This document shows positions 34,462 to 43,335 of a stretch of DNA of 64,000 bases, in pieces. Both the position numbers and the translations under genes were made by a program. The DNA comes from Zoogloeaceae bacterium (GTDB lineage: Bacteria; Pseudomonadota; Gammaproteobacteria; Burkholderiales; Rhodocyclaceae): contig JACKMA010000001.1 of NCBI GenBank assembly GCA_024235635.1, positions 682,001 through 746,000 of the forward strand, read 5' to 3'. Positions within the stretch are counted from its first letter, which is position 1. The number at the start of each line of letters is the position of its first letter. The notes under the pieces were generated by a model that saw only the letters and a program-made list of their open reading frames with translations, ran no database searches and was not told the origin of the DNA.

Positions 34462-35004
34462 ATGAGATCTGGTCTTCAACTCGCGGTTGCGTTGCTGCTG
34501 GCACTGGCGGTGCCGCCCGCCCATGCCGAACGTGCGGACTCCGAGCAACCGGTCAGCATCGAGGCCAATCGAGGCTCGATCGACAACCGCAAGAACGTCC
34601 ATGTATTCGAAGGCAACGTCGTGTTGTCGCAGGGATCGCTGGCCATCCGCTGCGACAAGCTAATCGTGACCCAGGATGCGGACGGCTTCCAGCGCGGTGT
34701 GGCCACCGGCGGCGACGGCGGGCGCGCGAGCATCCGCCAGCGACGAGAGGCGCGGTCCGACTTCGTCGAAGGGCGGGCGGATCGTATCGAGTACGACGCT
34801 CGCAGCAAGAAGGCGACGCTGATCGGGCGCGCCGAGGTCACCAGCGGCGGCGACGAGGTTCGCGGCGAATACATCGAGTACGACGGCCTCAGCGAAACCT
34901 ATCTGGTCACCAACAGCAAGTCCGCCAAGGGCAGTGAAAACGGCGGGCGCGTGCGGGCCATCATCCAGCCCCGCGAGAACCAGCAGGCCGAGCAGAAGCC
35001 CTGA
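34462..35004 (+). CDS. lptA: LPS transport periplasmic protein LptA
   Basis: Periplasmic bridge protein for LPS transport, 180 residues. Sec signal peptide (LQLAVALLLALAVPPAHA) then the OstA domain: QPVSIEANRGSIDNRKNVHVFEGNVVLSQGSLAIRCDKLIV and DRIEYDARSKKATLIGRAEVTSGGDEVRGEYIEYD. ATG 34462 directly precedes the signal peptide. lptB, which usually follows, is absent here. Confidence 0.93.
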   Translation: MRSGLQLAVALLLALAVPPAHAERADSEQPVSIEANRGSIDNRKNVHVFEGNVVLSQGSLAIRCDKLIVTQDADGFQRGVATGGDGGRASIRQRREARSDFVEGRADRIEYDARSKKATLIGRAEVTSGGDEVRGEYIEYDGLSETYLVTNSKSAKGSENGGRVRAIIQPRENQQAEQKP

Positions 35005-35044
35005 CGAAATTTCCCGTGGCGCTCCGCTCACCGGAGAACGGGAA

Positions 35045-35820
35045 ATGGACTACGAGAACATCCGCAGCGAGACGTTCGCGAGAATCGGGCTGATCACCCT
35101 GGACCGTCCCACGGCAATCAACGCCCTGAACGACACCCTGGTCGACGAGCTCGGCCGTTCCCTCGACCAGTTCGAAGTCGACGACCAGATTTCGGTCATC
35201 GTCATCACCGGGTCCGACAAGACCTTCGCCGCCGGTGCCGATATTGCCGCGATGTCGGGCTTCAGCTACATGGATGCCTACAAAGGCGACTACATCACCC
35301 GCAACTGGGAGCGCGTCAAGACCTGCCGCAAGCCCGTGATCGCCGCTGTTTAGGGCTATGCGCTCGGCGGCGGATGCGAACTGGCGATGATGTGCGACAT
35401 GATCTTTGCCGCCGACACCGCGAAGTTCGGACAGCCCGAGATCAAGCTCGGCGTGCGGCCGGGCGCCGGCGGTACCCAGCGGCTGCCGCGGGCGATCGGC
35501 AAAGCCGAGGCCATGGACATGTGCCTGACGGCACGCATGACGAACGCGGTCGAGGCCGAACGGGCGGGGCTGGTCGCTCGCGTTTTTCCGGCCGACACAC
35601 TGCTCGACGAGACCCTGGCAGTCGCGCGCGGAATCGCCGGGATCTCGCTGCCGATGGTGATGATGGTCAAGGAATCGGGCAACCGGGCCTACCAGAGCAG
35701 CCTGCAGGAGGGTCTGCTGTTCGAGGTCGCGCATTTCACGTCGCCTTCGCCCTGGCCGACCAGAAGGAAGGCATGGCGGCACTCGTCGACAAGCGCCCGC
35801 CCCACTTTCGGCACGAATGA
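35045..35820 (+). pseudogene. Enoyl-CoA hydratase, broken by one stop and one frameshift
   Basis: The product would be a crotonase-family enoyl-CoA hydratase of about 258 residues (fatty-acid beta-oxidation or PHB-related). Residues 1-102 are normal up to CRKPVIAAV, where an in-frame TAG (35351-35353) takes the place of a residue before the conserved GYALGGGCELAMMCD oxyanion segment. Reading resumes in the same frame through PEIKLGVRPGAGGTQRLPR (with the catalytic Glu) to LQEGLLFE, then the frame is lost: restoring one base after 35725 gives RRAFHVAFALADQKEGMAALVDKRPPHFRH, the normal C-terminus ending at 35820. A good ribosome-binding site (GGAG before ATG 35045) remains, so decay looks recent; sequencing error is the alternative. 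Confidence 0.9.
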
Positions 35821-35983
35821 TCGTGCGGCAGTGCGGCACGAATCCTGCAGTCCGGGCCATCCGAGAAGTCGGCTTCCAACGCAGCGGACCGACCGGGGAA
35901 GGACAATCCGCATCGGCGCAGAACATTGTTTTCAATCAAATTTTCTAATTTGAAACGAATTTGTGCAGCGCCGCAAATAATCC

Positions 35984-36011
35984 TTGACAAGTGGTTGGGA
36001 CGTCCTATAAT
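35984..36011 (+). promoter_or_regulatory. Consensus sigma-70 promoter of the phasin gene
   Basis: TTGACA (35984-35989), 16 bp, TATAAT (36006-36011): both hexamers perfect. The 50 bp before it are very AT-rich for this genome and may act as an UP element. A partial dyad TTTGTGC/CCGCAAA (35959-35976) just upstream could be a repressor site such as that of PhaR, but this is weak. Confidence 0.88.
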
Positions 36012-36080
36012 CCGATTCATACCGCAGCGCACAAAAACGTTGCGATTACGGACGAACCAACCACCCTGGAGATTCAAACA

Positions 36081-36638
36081 ATGTTCGCTACCCCCGAGCA
36101 ATTCACCGCCGCCGGCAAAACCAACGTCGAAAACCTGCTGGCCGTCGCCAACACCGCGTTTGCCAGCGCCGAGCGCCTGACCGCCCTGAACCTGAACACC
36201 GCCCGTGCAGTGCTCGAGGACGGCGTCGCCAATGCCAAGTCGCTGATGGCTGTCAAGGACGTGCAGGAATTCGTCTCCCTGCAGGCCGGCATGACCCAGC
36301 CGATGGTCGAGAAGGCCGTTGCCTACTCGCGCAACGTGTATGAGATCGCGACCCAGGCTCAGGAAGAGCTGTCGAAGCTGGTCGAGTCGCAGCTGACCGA
36401 AGCCAACAAGAGCGTCGCCGAAGCCCTCGACAAGGCCGCCAAGTCGGCTCCCGCCGGTTCCGACGTCGCCGTTGCCGCCGTCAAGTCGGCCATCGCCGCC
36501 GCCAACTCGGCCTACGACAGCATGACCAAGGCAGCCAAGCAGGTCGCCGAGATCGCTGAAGCCAACGTCACCGCCGCGACCAACGCCACCGTCAAGGCCG
36601 TCAGCACCTCGACTCCGAAGTCGAAGAAGGCTGCCTGA
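36081..36638 (+). CDS. phaP: Phasin (polyhydroxyalkanoate granule protein)
   Basis: 185-residue Phasin_2-type protein that coats polyhydroxybutyrate granules. It is nearly all amphipathic helix: TPEQFTAAGKTNVENLLAVANTAFASAERLTALNLNTARAVLED near the N-terminus is the family hallmark, and the C-terminus is Ala/Lys-rich (STPKSKKAA). ATG 36081 has GGAG ten bases upstream. The consensus promoter, strong terminator and optimal-looking codon use point to high expression. No PHA synthase gene is in the window. Confidence 0.94.
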   Translation: MFATPEQFTAAGKTNVENLLAVANTAFASAERLTALNLNTARAVLEDGVANAKSLMAVKDVQEFVSLQAGMTQPMVEKAVAYSRNVYEIATQAQEELSKLVESQLTEANKSVAEALDKAAKSAPAGSDVAVAAVKSAIAAANSAYDSMTKAAKQVAEIAEANVTAATNATVKAVSTSTPKSKKAA

Positions 36639-36660
36639 GCGATCGTTCCCGGTACGAAGA

Positions 36661-36684
36661 AGCCCCGCTCGGCGGGGCTTTTTC
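36661..36684 (+). terminator. Rho-independent terminator after phaP
   Basis: AGCCCCGC, TCG loop, GCGGGGCT, then TTTT: an 8-bp perfect stem 22 bp after the phasin stop. Confidence 0.92.
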
Positions 36685-36949
36685 GTTCACTCGCACGGTT
36701 CCCATGGGGCGAGCCGTGCGGCCGGGCATGAGTGCTCAGGTCACAAAGTTTCGGCCCGTGCTTTGCGAGCGTCCGGTTTTCGGTGCGGCCAGCACCGTGA
36801 TGGCGACCGCGCCGGCCGATACGAGAACTCGATGTCTGCCGAAGCGCGACGCTCTCGCGGCAATACGGCCCAGCGGGAGTCTCGGTTGAATTGCCAGGGC
36901 CCGCGCACCGATCAACGCCGCTCGCGAGTGCGACGGCCGTGCAGGCGGG
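36685..36949. other. Intergenic stretch without recognised genes
   Basis: Between the phasin terminator and the convergent plsC stop. Short reading frames exist on both strands but have no ribosome-binding sites, family motifs or coding-like codon bias. No promoter or repeat stands out. Confidence 0.6.
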
Positions 36950-37678
36950 TCAGGCGGCAGCCTCGTAGTGATGCGGGAACAGCCGGTGCATCTCCGCTTC
37001 GATCCAGGCCTGCGCCTTTGCATTGACCTGTTCCGGTGTCAGCCCCCGGCTGTCGATCGGAGGCCCGATGCTGACCGTTACCATGCCCGGTTGCTTGACC
37101 AGTGCGTTGCGCCGCCAGAATTCGCCGGCGTTGTGGGCGACCGGGACCACCGGGACCTCGGTGCGCGTCGCGAGGAAGGCGCCACCGATCTTGTAGCGGC
37201 GCTTGGCGCCCGGTGCCACCCGCGTCCCTTCGGGAAAGACCACCACCCAGAAGCCTTGATCGAGCAGTTTCCTGCCCTGCTCCTCGACCTGCACCAGGGC
37301 GTCCTTGCCAGCCGAGCGGTCGATCGAGATGATCGGCATCTGCGCCAGCCCCCAGCCGAAGAACGGCACCTTGAGCAGTTCTCGTTTCAACACGAAGGCC
37401 AGGGGCGGAAAGATGTGCTGCAGCGCGATGGTCTCCCATGCCGACTGATGCTTGCACAGGATCACCGACGCCTGGGCCGGCATGTTCTCTCGACCGAGCA
37501 CCTGGAAGCGGATCCCGAGCAGGTTGCGTATGAACCAGTGGGTGATGTCCGACCAGATCGTGATCAGGCGATAGCGGGTATGCGGCTTCAACGGAAAGGT
37601 CAGAAAGGCGAACAGCGCGAACGGTGGCGTGACCACCACCAGCACCAATGCGAACAGCGCCGAGCGTAGCGTATTCAC
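36950..37678 (-). CDS. plsC: 1-acyl-sn-glycerol-3-phosphate acyltransferase
   Basis: Inner-membrane enzyme (242 residues) that makes phosphatidic acid from lysophosphatidic acid and an acyl donor. The PlsC motifs are present: a hydrophobic N-terminus, an HQSAWE motif (a variant of the usual HxxxxD, with Glu), the FPEGTRVAPG substrate motif and PVVPVAHNAG. The ATG overlaps the gmhB stop (ATGA), a pairing frequent in betaproteobacteria. Confidence 0.92.
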   Translation of the reverse strand: MNTLRSALFALVLVVVTPPFALFAFLTFPLKPHTRYRLITIWSDITHWFIRNLLGIRFQVLGRENMPAQASVILCKHQSAWETIALQHIFPPLAFVLKRELLKVPFFGWGLAQMPIISIDRSAGKDALVQVEEQGRKLLDQGFWVVVFPEGTRVAPGAKRRYKIGGAFLATRTEVPVVPVAHNAGEFWRRNALVKQPGMVTVSIGPPIDSRGLTPEQVNAKAQAWIEAEMHRLFPHHYEAAA

Positions 37679-38223
37679 GATGCCCCACTCTCGTCGGTCA
37701 GGTGATCCACCACGGCCGCCAGGTCCGGAAAGATTTCCACGTCCGGTGGCAGATCCGGATCCTCCCGCGTGCGCTCACCCTTGCCGGTCAGCACGAGGTA
37801 GGGCTTGCAGCCGACCGCGATGCCGGCCTGCATGTCGCGCAGGCTGTCGCCGACTGTCGGCACACCCTCGAGATTGACGTTAAAGCGCTCGGCGATCTGC
37901 AGCAGCAGGCCCGGCTTGGGCTTGCGGCAATCGCAGGTCGAATCGGCCGCATGGGGGCAGAAGAAGATCGCATCGATTCGCCCCCCGACCGACATCAGGC
38001 TGCGTACCATCTTCTCGTGGATGCTGTTGAGCGTATCCATGTCGAACAGGCCACGGCCGACGCCCGACTGGTTCGATGCCAGCACCACGCGCCACCCCCA
38101 TTCGTTCAGGCGGGCAATCGCCTCGAGCGATCCGGGCAGTGGCTCCCATTCGTCCGGTGACTTGATGAACTGATCGGAATCCCGATTGATCACCCCGTCG
38201 CGGTCGAGAATGATGATCTTCAT
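37675..38223 (-). CDS. gmhB: D-glycero-beta-D-manno-heptose-1,7-bisphosphate 7-phosphatase
   Basis: HAD-family phosphatase (182 residues) of ADP-heptose synthesis for the LPS inner core. HAD motif I is ILDRDGVINRD with both catalytic Asp, motif II is ASNQSG, a zinc site follows (CPHAADSTCDCRKPKPG, three to four Cys/His ligands) and motif III/IV is VGDSLRDMQAG. Coupled to plsC by a four-base overlap. Confidence 0.95.
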   Translation of the reverse strand: MKIIILDRDGVINRDSDQFIKSPDEWEPLPGSLEAIARLNEWGWRVVLASNQSGVGRGLFDMDTLNSIHEKMVRSLMSVGGRIDAIFFCPHAADSTCDCRKPKPGLLLQIAERFNVNLEGVPTVGDSLRDMQAGIAVGCKPYLVLTGKGERTREDPDLPPDVEIFPDLAAVVDHLTDESGAS

Positions 38224-38269
38224 CGTTTTCCCCCCTCGATGCGCACCGCCAAGCCCGCAGCTTCGCGGC

Positions 38270-40354
38270 TCAGGACAGCCGCGACAAGTCTGCGACCCGA
38301 TTCATCAGGCCGGCAAGCTGCGACAGCAGCGCCAACCGATTACGGCGGGTCAGCGGCTCGTCCACATTGACCATCACTTCGGCGAAGAAGCGATCGACGT
38401 CGTCCCGTAGCCCTGCCAGGATCTTCAGCGACTCGGCATAGTCGCGATTGTCGTAGTGCGAGCGGGCCAGCGGCGCGAGTTCCGACATGCGCCGGAACAA
38501 GGCCTTCTCAGCCTCCTCCTGCAGCAAGGCCAGATCCGGTTCGCCGATCTCCTCGTCGTTTTTCTTCAGGATGTTGACGATGCGCTTGTTGGCGGCAGCC
38601 AGCGACTTGGCCTCCGGCAATTGCTGGAACGCCAGCACCGCCTCGAGCCGCGCCGGAACGAGGTCCACCCGCGTCGGGCGCAGCGCCAGCACCGCATCGA
38701 TCGCCGCAGCCGGATGGCCGCTTTCCCGCAACTGGTGGCGCAGCCGCTCGAGCATGAAGTCGAGCAGGTCTGCAGCGCAATCCGGCCGATCGAGGACGCC
38801 ACCGGCGAATCCGCCCGCCGCATCGGCGATCAGGCGATCGAGTTCGAGCGGCAGCGGCGATTCGATCAGGATGCGCAACACCCCGAGCGCCGAGCGCCGC
38901 AGGCCGAAGGGATCCTTGTCGCCGGTAGGAAGCTGTCCGATGCCGAAGAAACCGACCAGCGCGTCGAGCTTGTCCGCCAGCGCTGTCGCACAGGCGACAT
39001 TGCCCGACGGCAGGGCATCACCGGCGAATCGCGGCTGGTAGTGTGCGGCAATGGCGTCGGCGACGGTTTCCGCCTCGCCGTCGTGCCGCGCATAGTAGCG
39101 CCCCATCACGCCCTGCAGCTCGGGGAATTCGCCGACCATTTCGCACACCAGATCGGCCTTGGCGAGGCGCGCCGCACGACGCGCCATGCCGGCATCCGCC
39201 TTGAGGTGATCAGCAATGATGCCGGCCAAGCGCTCGAGGCGTTCGACCCGTTCGAACTGGCTGCCCAGCCGGTTGTGGTAGACGACGTTCCGAAGTCGTG
39301 GCAGACGACTTTCCAGCGACTGCTTGAGATCCTGCTGGAAGAAGAAGCGCGCGTCCGCCAGTCGCGGCCGGACCACGCGCTGGTTGCCCAGCACGATGTT
39401 CGACGGATCGGCCAGCGCCATGTTCGACACGATCAGGAACCGGTTCTGCAGGCGGCCGTCGGCATCGAACAGCGGGAAGTACTTCTGATTGGCACGCATC
39501 GTCAGAATCAGGCATTCCTGCGGCACGCTGAGGAATTCCTGCTCGAACTCGCCGACATAGACGCTCGGATGCTCGACCAGTGCATTGACCTCGTCGAGCA
39601 GATCCGCATAGTCGCCGAGCGAAGCCTGCAGCCGGGACGCCTCGGACCGCAGCAGTTCGTCGATCATCCGGCGCCGGTCGTTGAAGTGGGCCACCACCTT
39701 GCCTTCGGCGCGCAAGGTCGGCTCATAGGCGTCGGCAGTGGCAATGTCGATCTCGCCGCGGCTCATGAATCGGTGGCCACAGCTGGTCCGACCGGCGTCG
39801 AGATCCAGCACCCGGCCATCGACGACGCGATCGCCGTGCAGCATCACCAGCTTGTGCACCGGACGCACGAAGGTCGCGTCGCCGTCACCCCAGCGCATTA
39901 CCTTGGGGATCGGCAAGGCCTTGACCGCATCCTGCACGATGCCGGCCAGTACGTCGGCCAGTCGGTCACCGGCGACCCGGCGGGTATGGAACAGGGATTC
40001 GGCCTTGCCGTCGACGCGTCGCTCGAAGGCGGCCACCGCCGCTTCGGGAATGCCCTTGGCGGCCATCTTCTTCAGCAGGGCCGGGGTTGGCCGGCCGTCC
40101 ACGTCGAGGGCGACCGACACCGGCATCAGCTTCTCGGTGACGCTGCGTGCCGCGGCCTCGGCCAGCACGTCGCCAATGGTCACCGCAAGTCGGCGGGGCG
40201 ACGCGAAACTGCGCACGGCCGCCGTTGCCGTGGCCAGACCCAACGCCGCCAGCCCGGCCGCGATCGACTCGCCGAAGCGCTCGCCCAGTCGCGGCAGCGC
40301 CTTCGGCGGGAGCTCCTCGGTCAGCAGTTCGACCAACAGGGTCTTCTGGCTCAT
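38270..40354 (-). CDS. glyS: Glycine--tRNA ligase, beta subunit
   Basis: 694-residue beta subunit of the heterotetrameric bacterial GlyRS, needed for tRNA recognition. N-terminal LLVELLTEELPPKALPRLGERF, the ETVADAIAAHYQPRFAGDALP region, and the C-terminal HD/anticodon-binding part (FFAEVMVNVDEPLTRRNRLALLSQL) are intact and the length is normal. Its start overlaps the glyQ stop (ATGA), ensuring balanced subunits. Confidence 0.97.
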   Translation of the reverse strand: MSQKTLLVELLTEELPPKALPRLGERFGESIAAGLAALGLATATAAVRSFASPRRLAVTIGDVLAEAAARSVTEKLMPVSVALDVDGRPTPALLKKMAAKGIPEAAVAAFERRVDGKAESLFHTRRVAGDRLADVLAGIVQDAVKALPIPKVMRWGDGDATFVRPVHKLVMLHGDRVVDGRVLDLDAGRTSCGHRFMSRGEIDIATADAYEPTLRAEGKVVAHFNDRRRMIDELLRSEASRLQASLGDYADLLDEVNALVEHPSVYVGEFEQEFLSVPQECLILTMRANQKYFPLFDADGRLQNRFLIVSNMALADPSNIVLGNQRVVRPRLADARFFFQQDLKQSLESRLPRLRNVVYHNRLGSQFERVERLERLAGIIADHLKADAGMARRAARLAKADLVCEMVGEFPELQGVMGRYYARHDGEAETVADAIAAHYQPRFAGDALPSGNVACATALADKLDALVGFFGIGQLPTGDKDPFGLRRSALGVLRILIESPLPLELDRLIADAAGGFAGGVLDRPDCAADLLDFMLERLRHQLRESGHPAAAIDAVLALRPTRVDLVPARLEAVLAFQQLPEAKSLAAANKRIVNILKKNDEEIGEPDLALLQEEAEKALFRRMSELAPLARSHYDNRDYAESLKILAGLRDDVDRFFAEVMVNVDEPLTRRNRLALLSQLAGLMNRVADLSRLS

Positions 40355-41265
40355 TGTGCGGCCTCCTGCCGGGCGAGCATCGGAAAGCCCAGGGCCTCCC
40401 GCGAGGCATGGTAGGCCGCGGCGACGGCCCGCGAAAGATTGCGGATCCGTCCGATGTAGGCCGCCCGCTCGGTGACCGAGATCGCGCCGCGCGCATCCAG
40501 CAGATTGAAGGTATGGCCCGCCTTCAACACCATTTCGTAGGCGGGCAGCGCAAGGCCGACCGCCATCAGGCGCTTGGCCTCGGCCTCGAAGCTGCCGAAC
40601 TGCTGAAACAGGAATTCGACGTTGGCCTGCTCGAAGTTGTAGGTCGATTGTTCGACCTCGTTCTGGTGGAAGACGTCGCCGTAACGCACCTCGGTGCCGT
40701 CCGGAAAAACCGCCCAGACCAGGTCATAGACATTCTCGACGCCCTGCAGGTACATCGCCAGCCGCTCGATGCCATAGGTGATCTCGCCCAGCACGGGCTT
40801 GCAATCGAGCCCGCCCACCTGCTGGAAATAGGTGAACTGAGTGACTTCCATGCCGTCCAGCCAGACTTCCCAGCCCAGTCCCCAGGCGCCCAGCGTCGGG
40901 TTCTCCCAGTCGTCCTCGACGAAGCGTATGTCGTGCTGCCTGGGATCGATGCCGAGCGCGCGCAGGCTGTCGAGGTAGCGTTCCTGGATGTCGAGCGGGG
41001 AGGGCTTGAGCACGACCTGGTACTGGTAGTAATGCTGCAGGCGGTTGGGGTTCTCGCCGTAGCGCCCGTCCTTCGGGCGACGGGAGGGCTGCACGTAGGC
41101 GGCGTTCCACGGCTCCGGGCCGATCGCGCGCAGGAAGGTTGCGGTGTGCGAAGTACCGGCACCGACTTCGAGATCGTAGGGCTGGAGCAGGACGCAGCCC
41201 TGCTCCCCCCAGAAATTCTGCAGCGTCAGGATGAGCTGCTGAAAGCTTGGTTTGCTTGCAGTCAT
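40351..41265 (-). CDS. glyQ: Glycine--tRNA ligase, alpha subunit
   Basis: 304-residue catalytic subunit that activates glycine and charges tRNA-Gly. Family signatures: FQQLILTLQNFWGEQGCVLLQPYDLEVGAGTSHTATFLRAIGPEPW at the start and the class II motif 2-like RRPKDGRYGENPNRLQHYYQYQVVLKPSP. Normal length, first gene of the glyQ-glyS-gmhB-plsC transcript. Confidence 0.97.
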   Translation of the reverse strand: MTASKPSFQQLILTLQNFWGEQGCVLLQPYDLEVGAGTSHTATFLRAIGPEPWNAAYVQPSRRPKDGRYGENPNRLQHYYQYQVVLKPSPLDIQERYLDSLRALGIDPRQHDIRFVEDDWENPTLGAWGLGWEVWLDGMEVTQFTYFQQVGGLDCKPVLGEITYGIERLAMYLQGVENVYDLVWAVFPDGTEVRYGDVFHQNEVEQSTYNFEQANVEFLFQQFGSFEAEAKRLMAVGLALPAYEMVLKAGHTFNLLDARGAISVTERAAYIGRIRNLSRAVAAAYHASREALGFPMLARQEAAQ

Positions 41266-41360
41266 GAATTACCGCCCGGCACACGCGTCCGGTGGACATA
41301 AAGACCGCGATTTTACTGTCTTTTGGCGCTGCCCTTCCATCCGCGACGGCGTTTGCCGCG

Positions 41361-41762
41361 TCACGGCTGCCTGAGGCTGTCGAGCGAAATCGACCAGCGA
41401 TCGATCAGAAAGCGCAGCAGGGTCTGTTCGCCGACGCTGACTTCACCGTCGGCCTTGGCGGTGACCAGCATCGCCGACAGCACCAACTTGCGCAGCTTCG
41501 GATCGGTGACGTCGGCGGCCAGTTGCTCGAGACGTTCGGACGACAGCAGCGACACGTGCGAACCGCTGCCGCTCACCGCGAGGTCGCGGCACAGTTCCAG
41601 CAGGACCTGGTAGAAACCTTCGGACTCGACGCCGAGCATCGAGAACACGTCAAGTTCGCGCAGGCGGTCGATCTCGCAGTTGTCCATTTCACCGTCGGCG
41701 ACGACGGCCATCGCCACCAGGCGGGCCAGGGCCTTCGGACTGTCGGGCGGATAGCTGCGCAT
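41361..41762 (-). CDS. TerB-like domain protein of unknown role
   Basis: 133 residues, all helical, with two TerB-type repeats of acidic motif: VAMAVVADGEMDNCEIDRLREL and VLSAMLVTAKADGEVSVGEQTLLRFL. The paired (A/K)DGE motifs are the presumed metal-binding sites of the TerB fold. No tellurite-resistance genes accompany it, so the role is unknown. ATG 41762 has GAGGAA nine bases upstream and is preferred to the longer open frame. Confidence 0.75.
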   Translation of the reverse strand: MRSYPPDSPKALARLVAMAVVADGEMDNCEIDRLRELDVFSMLGVESEGFYQVLLELCRDLAVSGSGSHVSLLSSERLEQLAADVTDPKLRKLVLSAMLVTAKADGEVSVGEQTLLRFLIDRWSISLDSLRQP

Positions 41763-41832
41763 TCTGGATTCCTCACGTCTCTGGGTTGCATCGGGTCCGA
41801 CATGATGCCGTGGACCGGCATCCGGTGCGAAT

Positions 41833-43335
41833 TCATGCGGCGGCGCGATCCGGACCGACATCCTCACCGCGACGCCGCCGCACCAGCAGACCGGCCACGA
41901 CGGCGAGCAAGGCCAGACCGAGGGCGATCCGGTCGCGCCAGCGCATGTAGGGGGTGATGCCGTCGCGCCCCTGCACGCTGGCCGTCAGGGCGCCGCGCTC
42001 GAAGGCCGGCAGCACCTGTGCGACGCGACCGTCGGGCGTCACCACCGCCGTCATGCCGGTATTGGTTGCGCGAAGCATCGGCCGCCCGCTCTCGAGTGCG
42101 CGCATACGGGCGATCTGCAGATGCTGGGGCTGCGCCAGCGAATCCCCGTACCAGGCAAGATTGGACATGTTGAGCAGGATCGTCGCGCCCGCGGCGGCGG
42201 CGGCGATCTCGGCACCGAACAGATCCTCGTAGCAGATGTTGATCGCGATTTGCTGCTGGTCGAAGCGCATCGGCGGCTGTCGCGCACCGCCTGGCGTCTG
42301 GTCCGACATCGGGATGTTCGCCCACTCGTAGAACCAGCCGAACATCGGCGGCGAATACTCGCCGAAGGGCACCAAGTGGTCCTTCGCGTAGCGCTGTAGG
42401 CCGGACGCCCCGACCGCCAGCGCGGCATTGTGGATCGCGCCGCCGGCTTCGCGCTCGAAGACACCGAGGACGAGGTCGCCGCCGTGGCCGGCGACCGCAT
42501 CGGTCAGTGTCGCGACGTAGCCGGCGGGCAGATTCTCGGCAAGCACCGGCAGCGCGGTCTCCGGCAGCACCACCAGCCGCGCCGGATGCTCCCGCACCAG
42601 TTCGAGATTGACCCGCAGCCACTGCAACTGGAGATCCGGGCGCCATTTCAACGACTGCTCGATGTTGGTCTGCACCAGCGACACCGACAGCGGCGGGCCT
42701 GACGGCTGCGTCCATTCACGCCCGCCCAGCGACCACCCGCCCGCGGCCAGCACCAGCACCAGCAGCAGGGCCGGCAACGGTGCCCGCGAGCGCCAGTCGG
42801 CAATGCCGAGGGCTGCGCCTGCGAGCGCCACGCACAAGCCAATGCCATAGACCCCGAGGATCGGGGCATAAGGCGCCAGCGGACTCGGTGGCACCTGCGA
42901 ATAGCCTAGGGCCAGCCATGGGAAACCGGTCAGCAGCGTGCCGCGCAGCCACTCCGACAGCGTCCACAGCCCGGCCGCCAGCAGGGTGTCGGCGAATGGC
43001 CGGCGACGCCGCAACGCCACCCAGAGCGCACCCACCGTGGCCGGATAAAGCGCCAGGTAGCTGCAGAACAGCAATACCGCGGTGGCGGCCATTGGCGCCG
43101 GCATGCCACCGTAGCGGTTCAGGGCGACGAACAGCCAGGACACACCGCCGAGAAACAGGCCGAGCCCCCAAGCCATCCCGATGGCGAATCCACCCTTCCA
43201 CGAACACTGTCGAGCCAACAGTGCAAACAGCGCAGCAACAGCCGCGATCGGCAGCGGGAAAAGTCCGAAGGGCGCGAAACCAGCCACCGTGGCGAGGCCG
43301 GCCACTGCGGCCAGCACAAGCGACGACAACATCAC
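41833..43335 (-). CDS. lnt: Apolipoprotein N-acyltransferase
   Basis: Inner-membrane enzyme (about 500 residues) that adds the third acyl chain to lipoproteins. About seven N-terminal helices precede a periplasmic nitrilase-like domain whose triad can be placed: Glu in VVLPETALP, Lys in RYAKDHLVPFGEYSP, Cys in INICYEDLFG. A last helix near the C-terminus (IALGLALLAVVAGLLV) closes the protein. The start is GTG 43335, overlapping the corC stop, or ATG 43332 one codon on. Next to corC, the usual neighbour. Confidence 0.96.
   Translation of the reverse strand: MMLSSLVLAAVAGLATVAGFAPFGLFPLPIAAVAALFALLARQCSWKGGFAIGMAWGLGLFLGGVSWLFVALNRYGGMPAPMAATAVLLFCSYLALYPATVGALWVALRRRRPFADTLLAAGLWTLSEWLRGTLLTGFPWLALGYSQVPPSPLAPYAPILGVYGIGLCVALAGAALGIADWRSRAPLPALLLVLVLAAGGWSLGGREWTQPSGPPLSVSLVQTNIEQSLKWRPDLQLQWLRVNLELVREHPARLVVLPETALPVLAENLPAGYVATLTDAVAGHGGDLVLGVFEREAGGAIHNAALAVGASGLQRYAKDHLVPFGEYSPPMFGWFYEWANIPMSDQTPGGARQPPMRFDQQQIAINICYEDLFGAEIAAAAAGATILLNMSNLAWYGDSLAQPQHLQIARMRALESGRPMLRATNTGMTAVVTPDGRVAQVLPAFERGALTASVQGRDGITPYMRWRDRIALGLALLAVVAGLLVRRRRGEDVGPDRAAA

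Noticed and set aside
36736..37023. 95-residue minus-strand frame after the phasin terminator
   Set aside because: Overlaps the plsC 3' end out of frame, Arg-rich, no ribosome-binding site.
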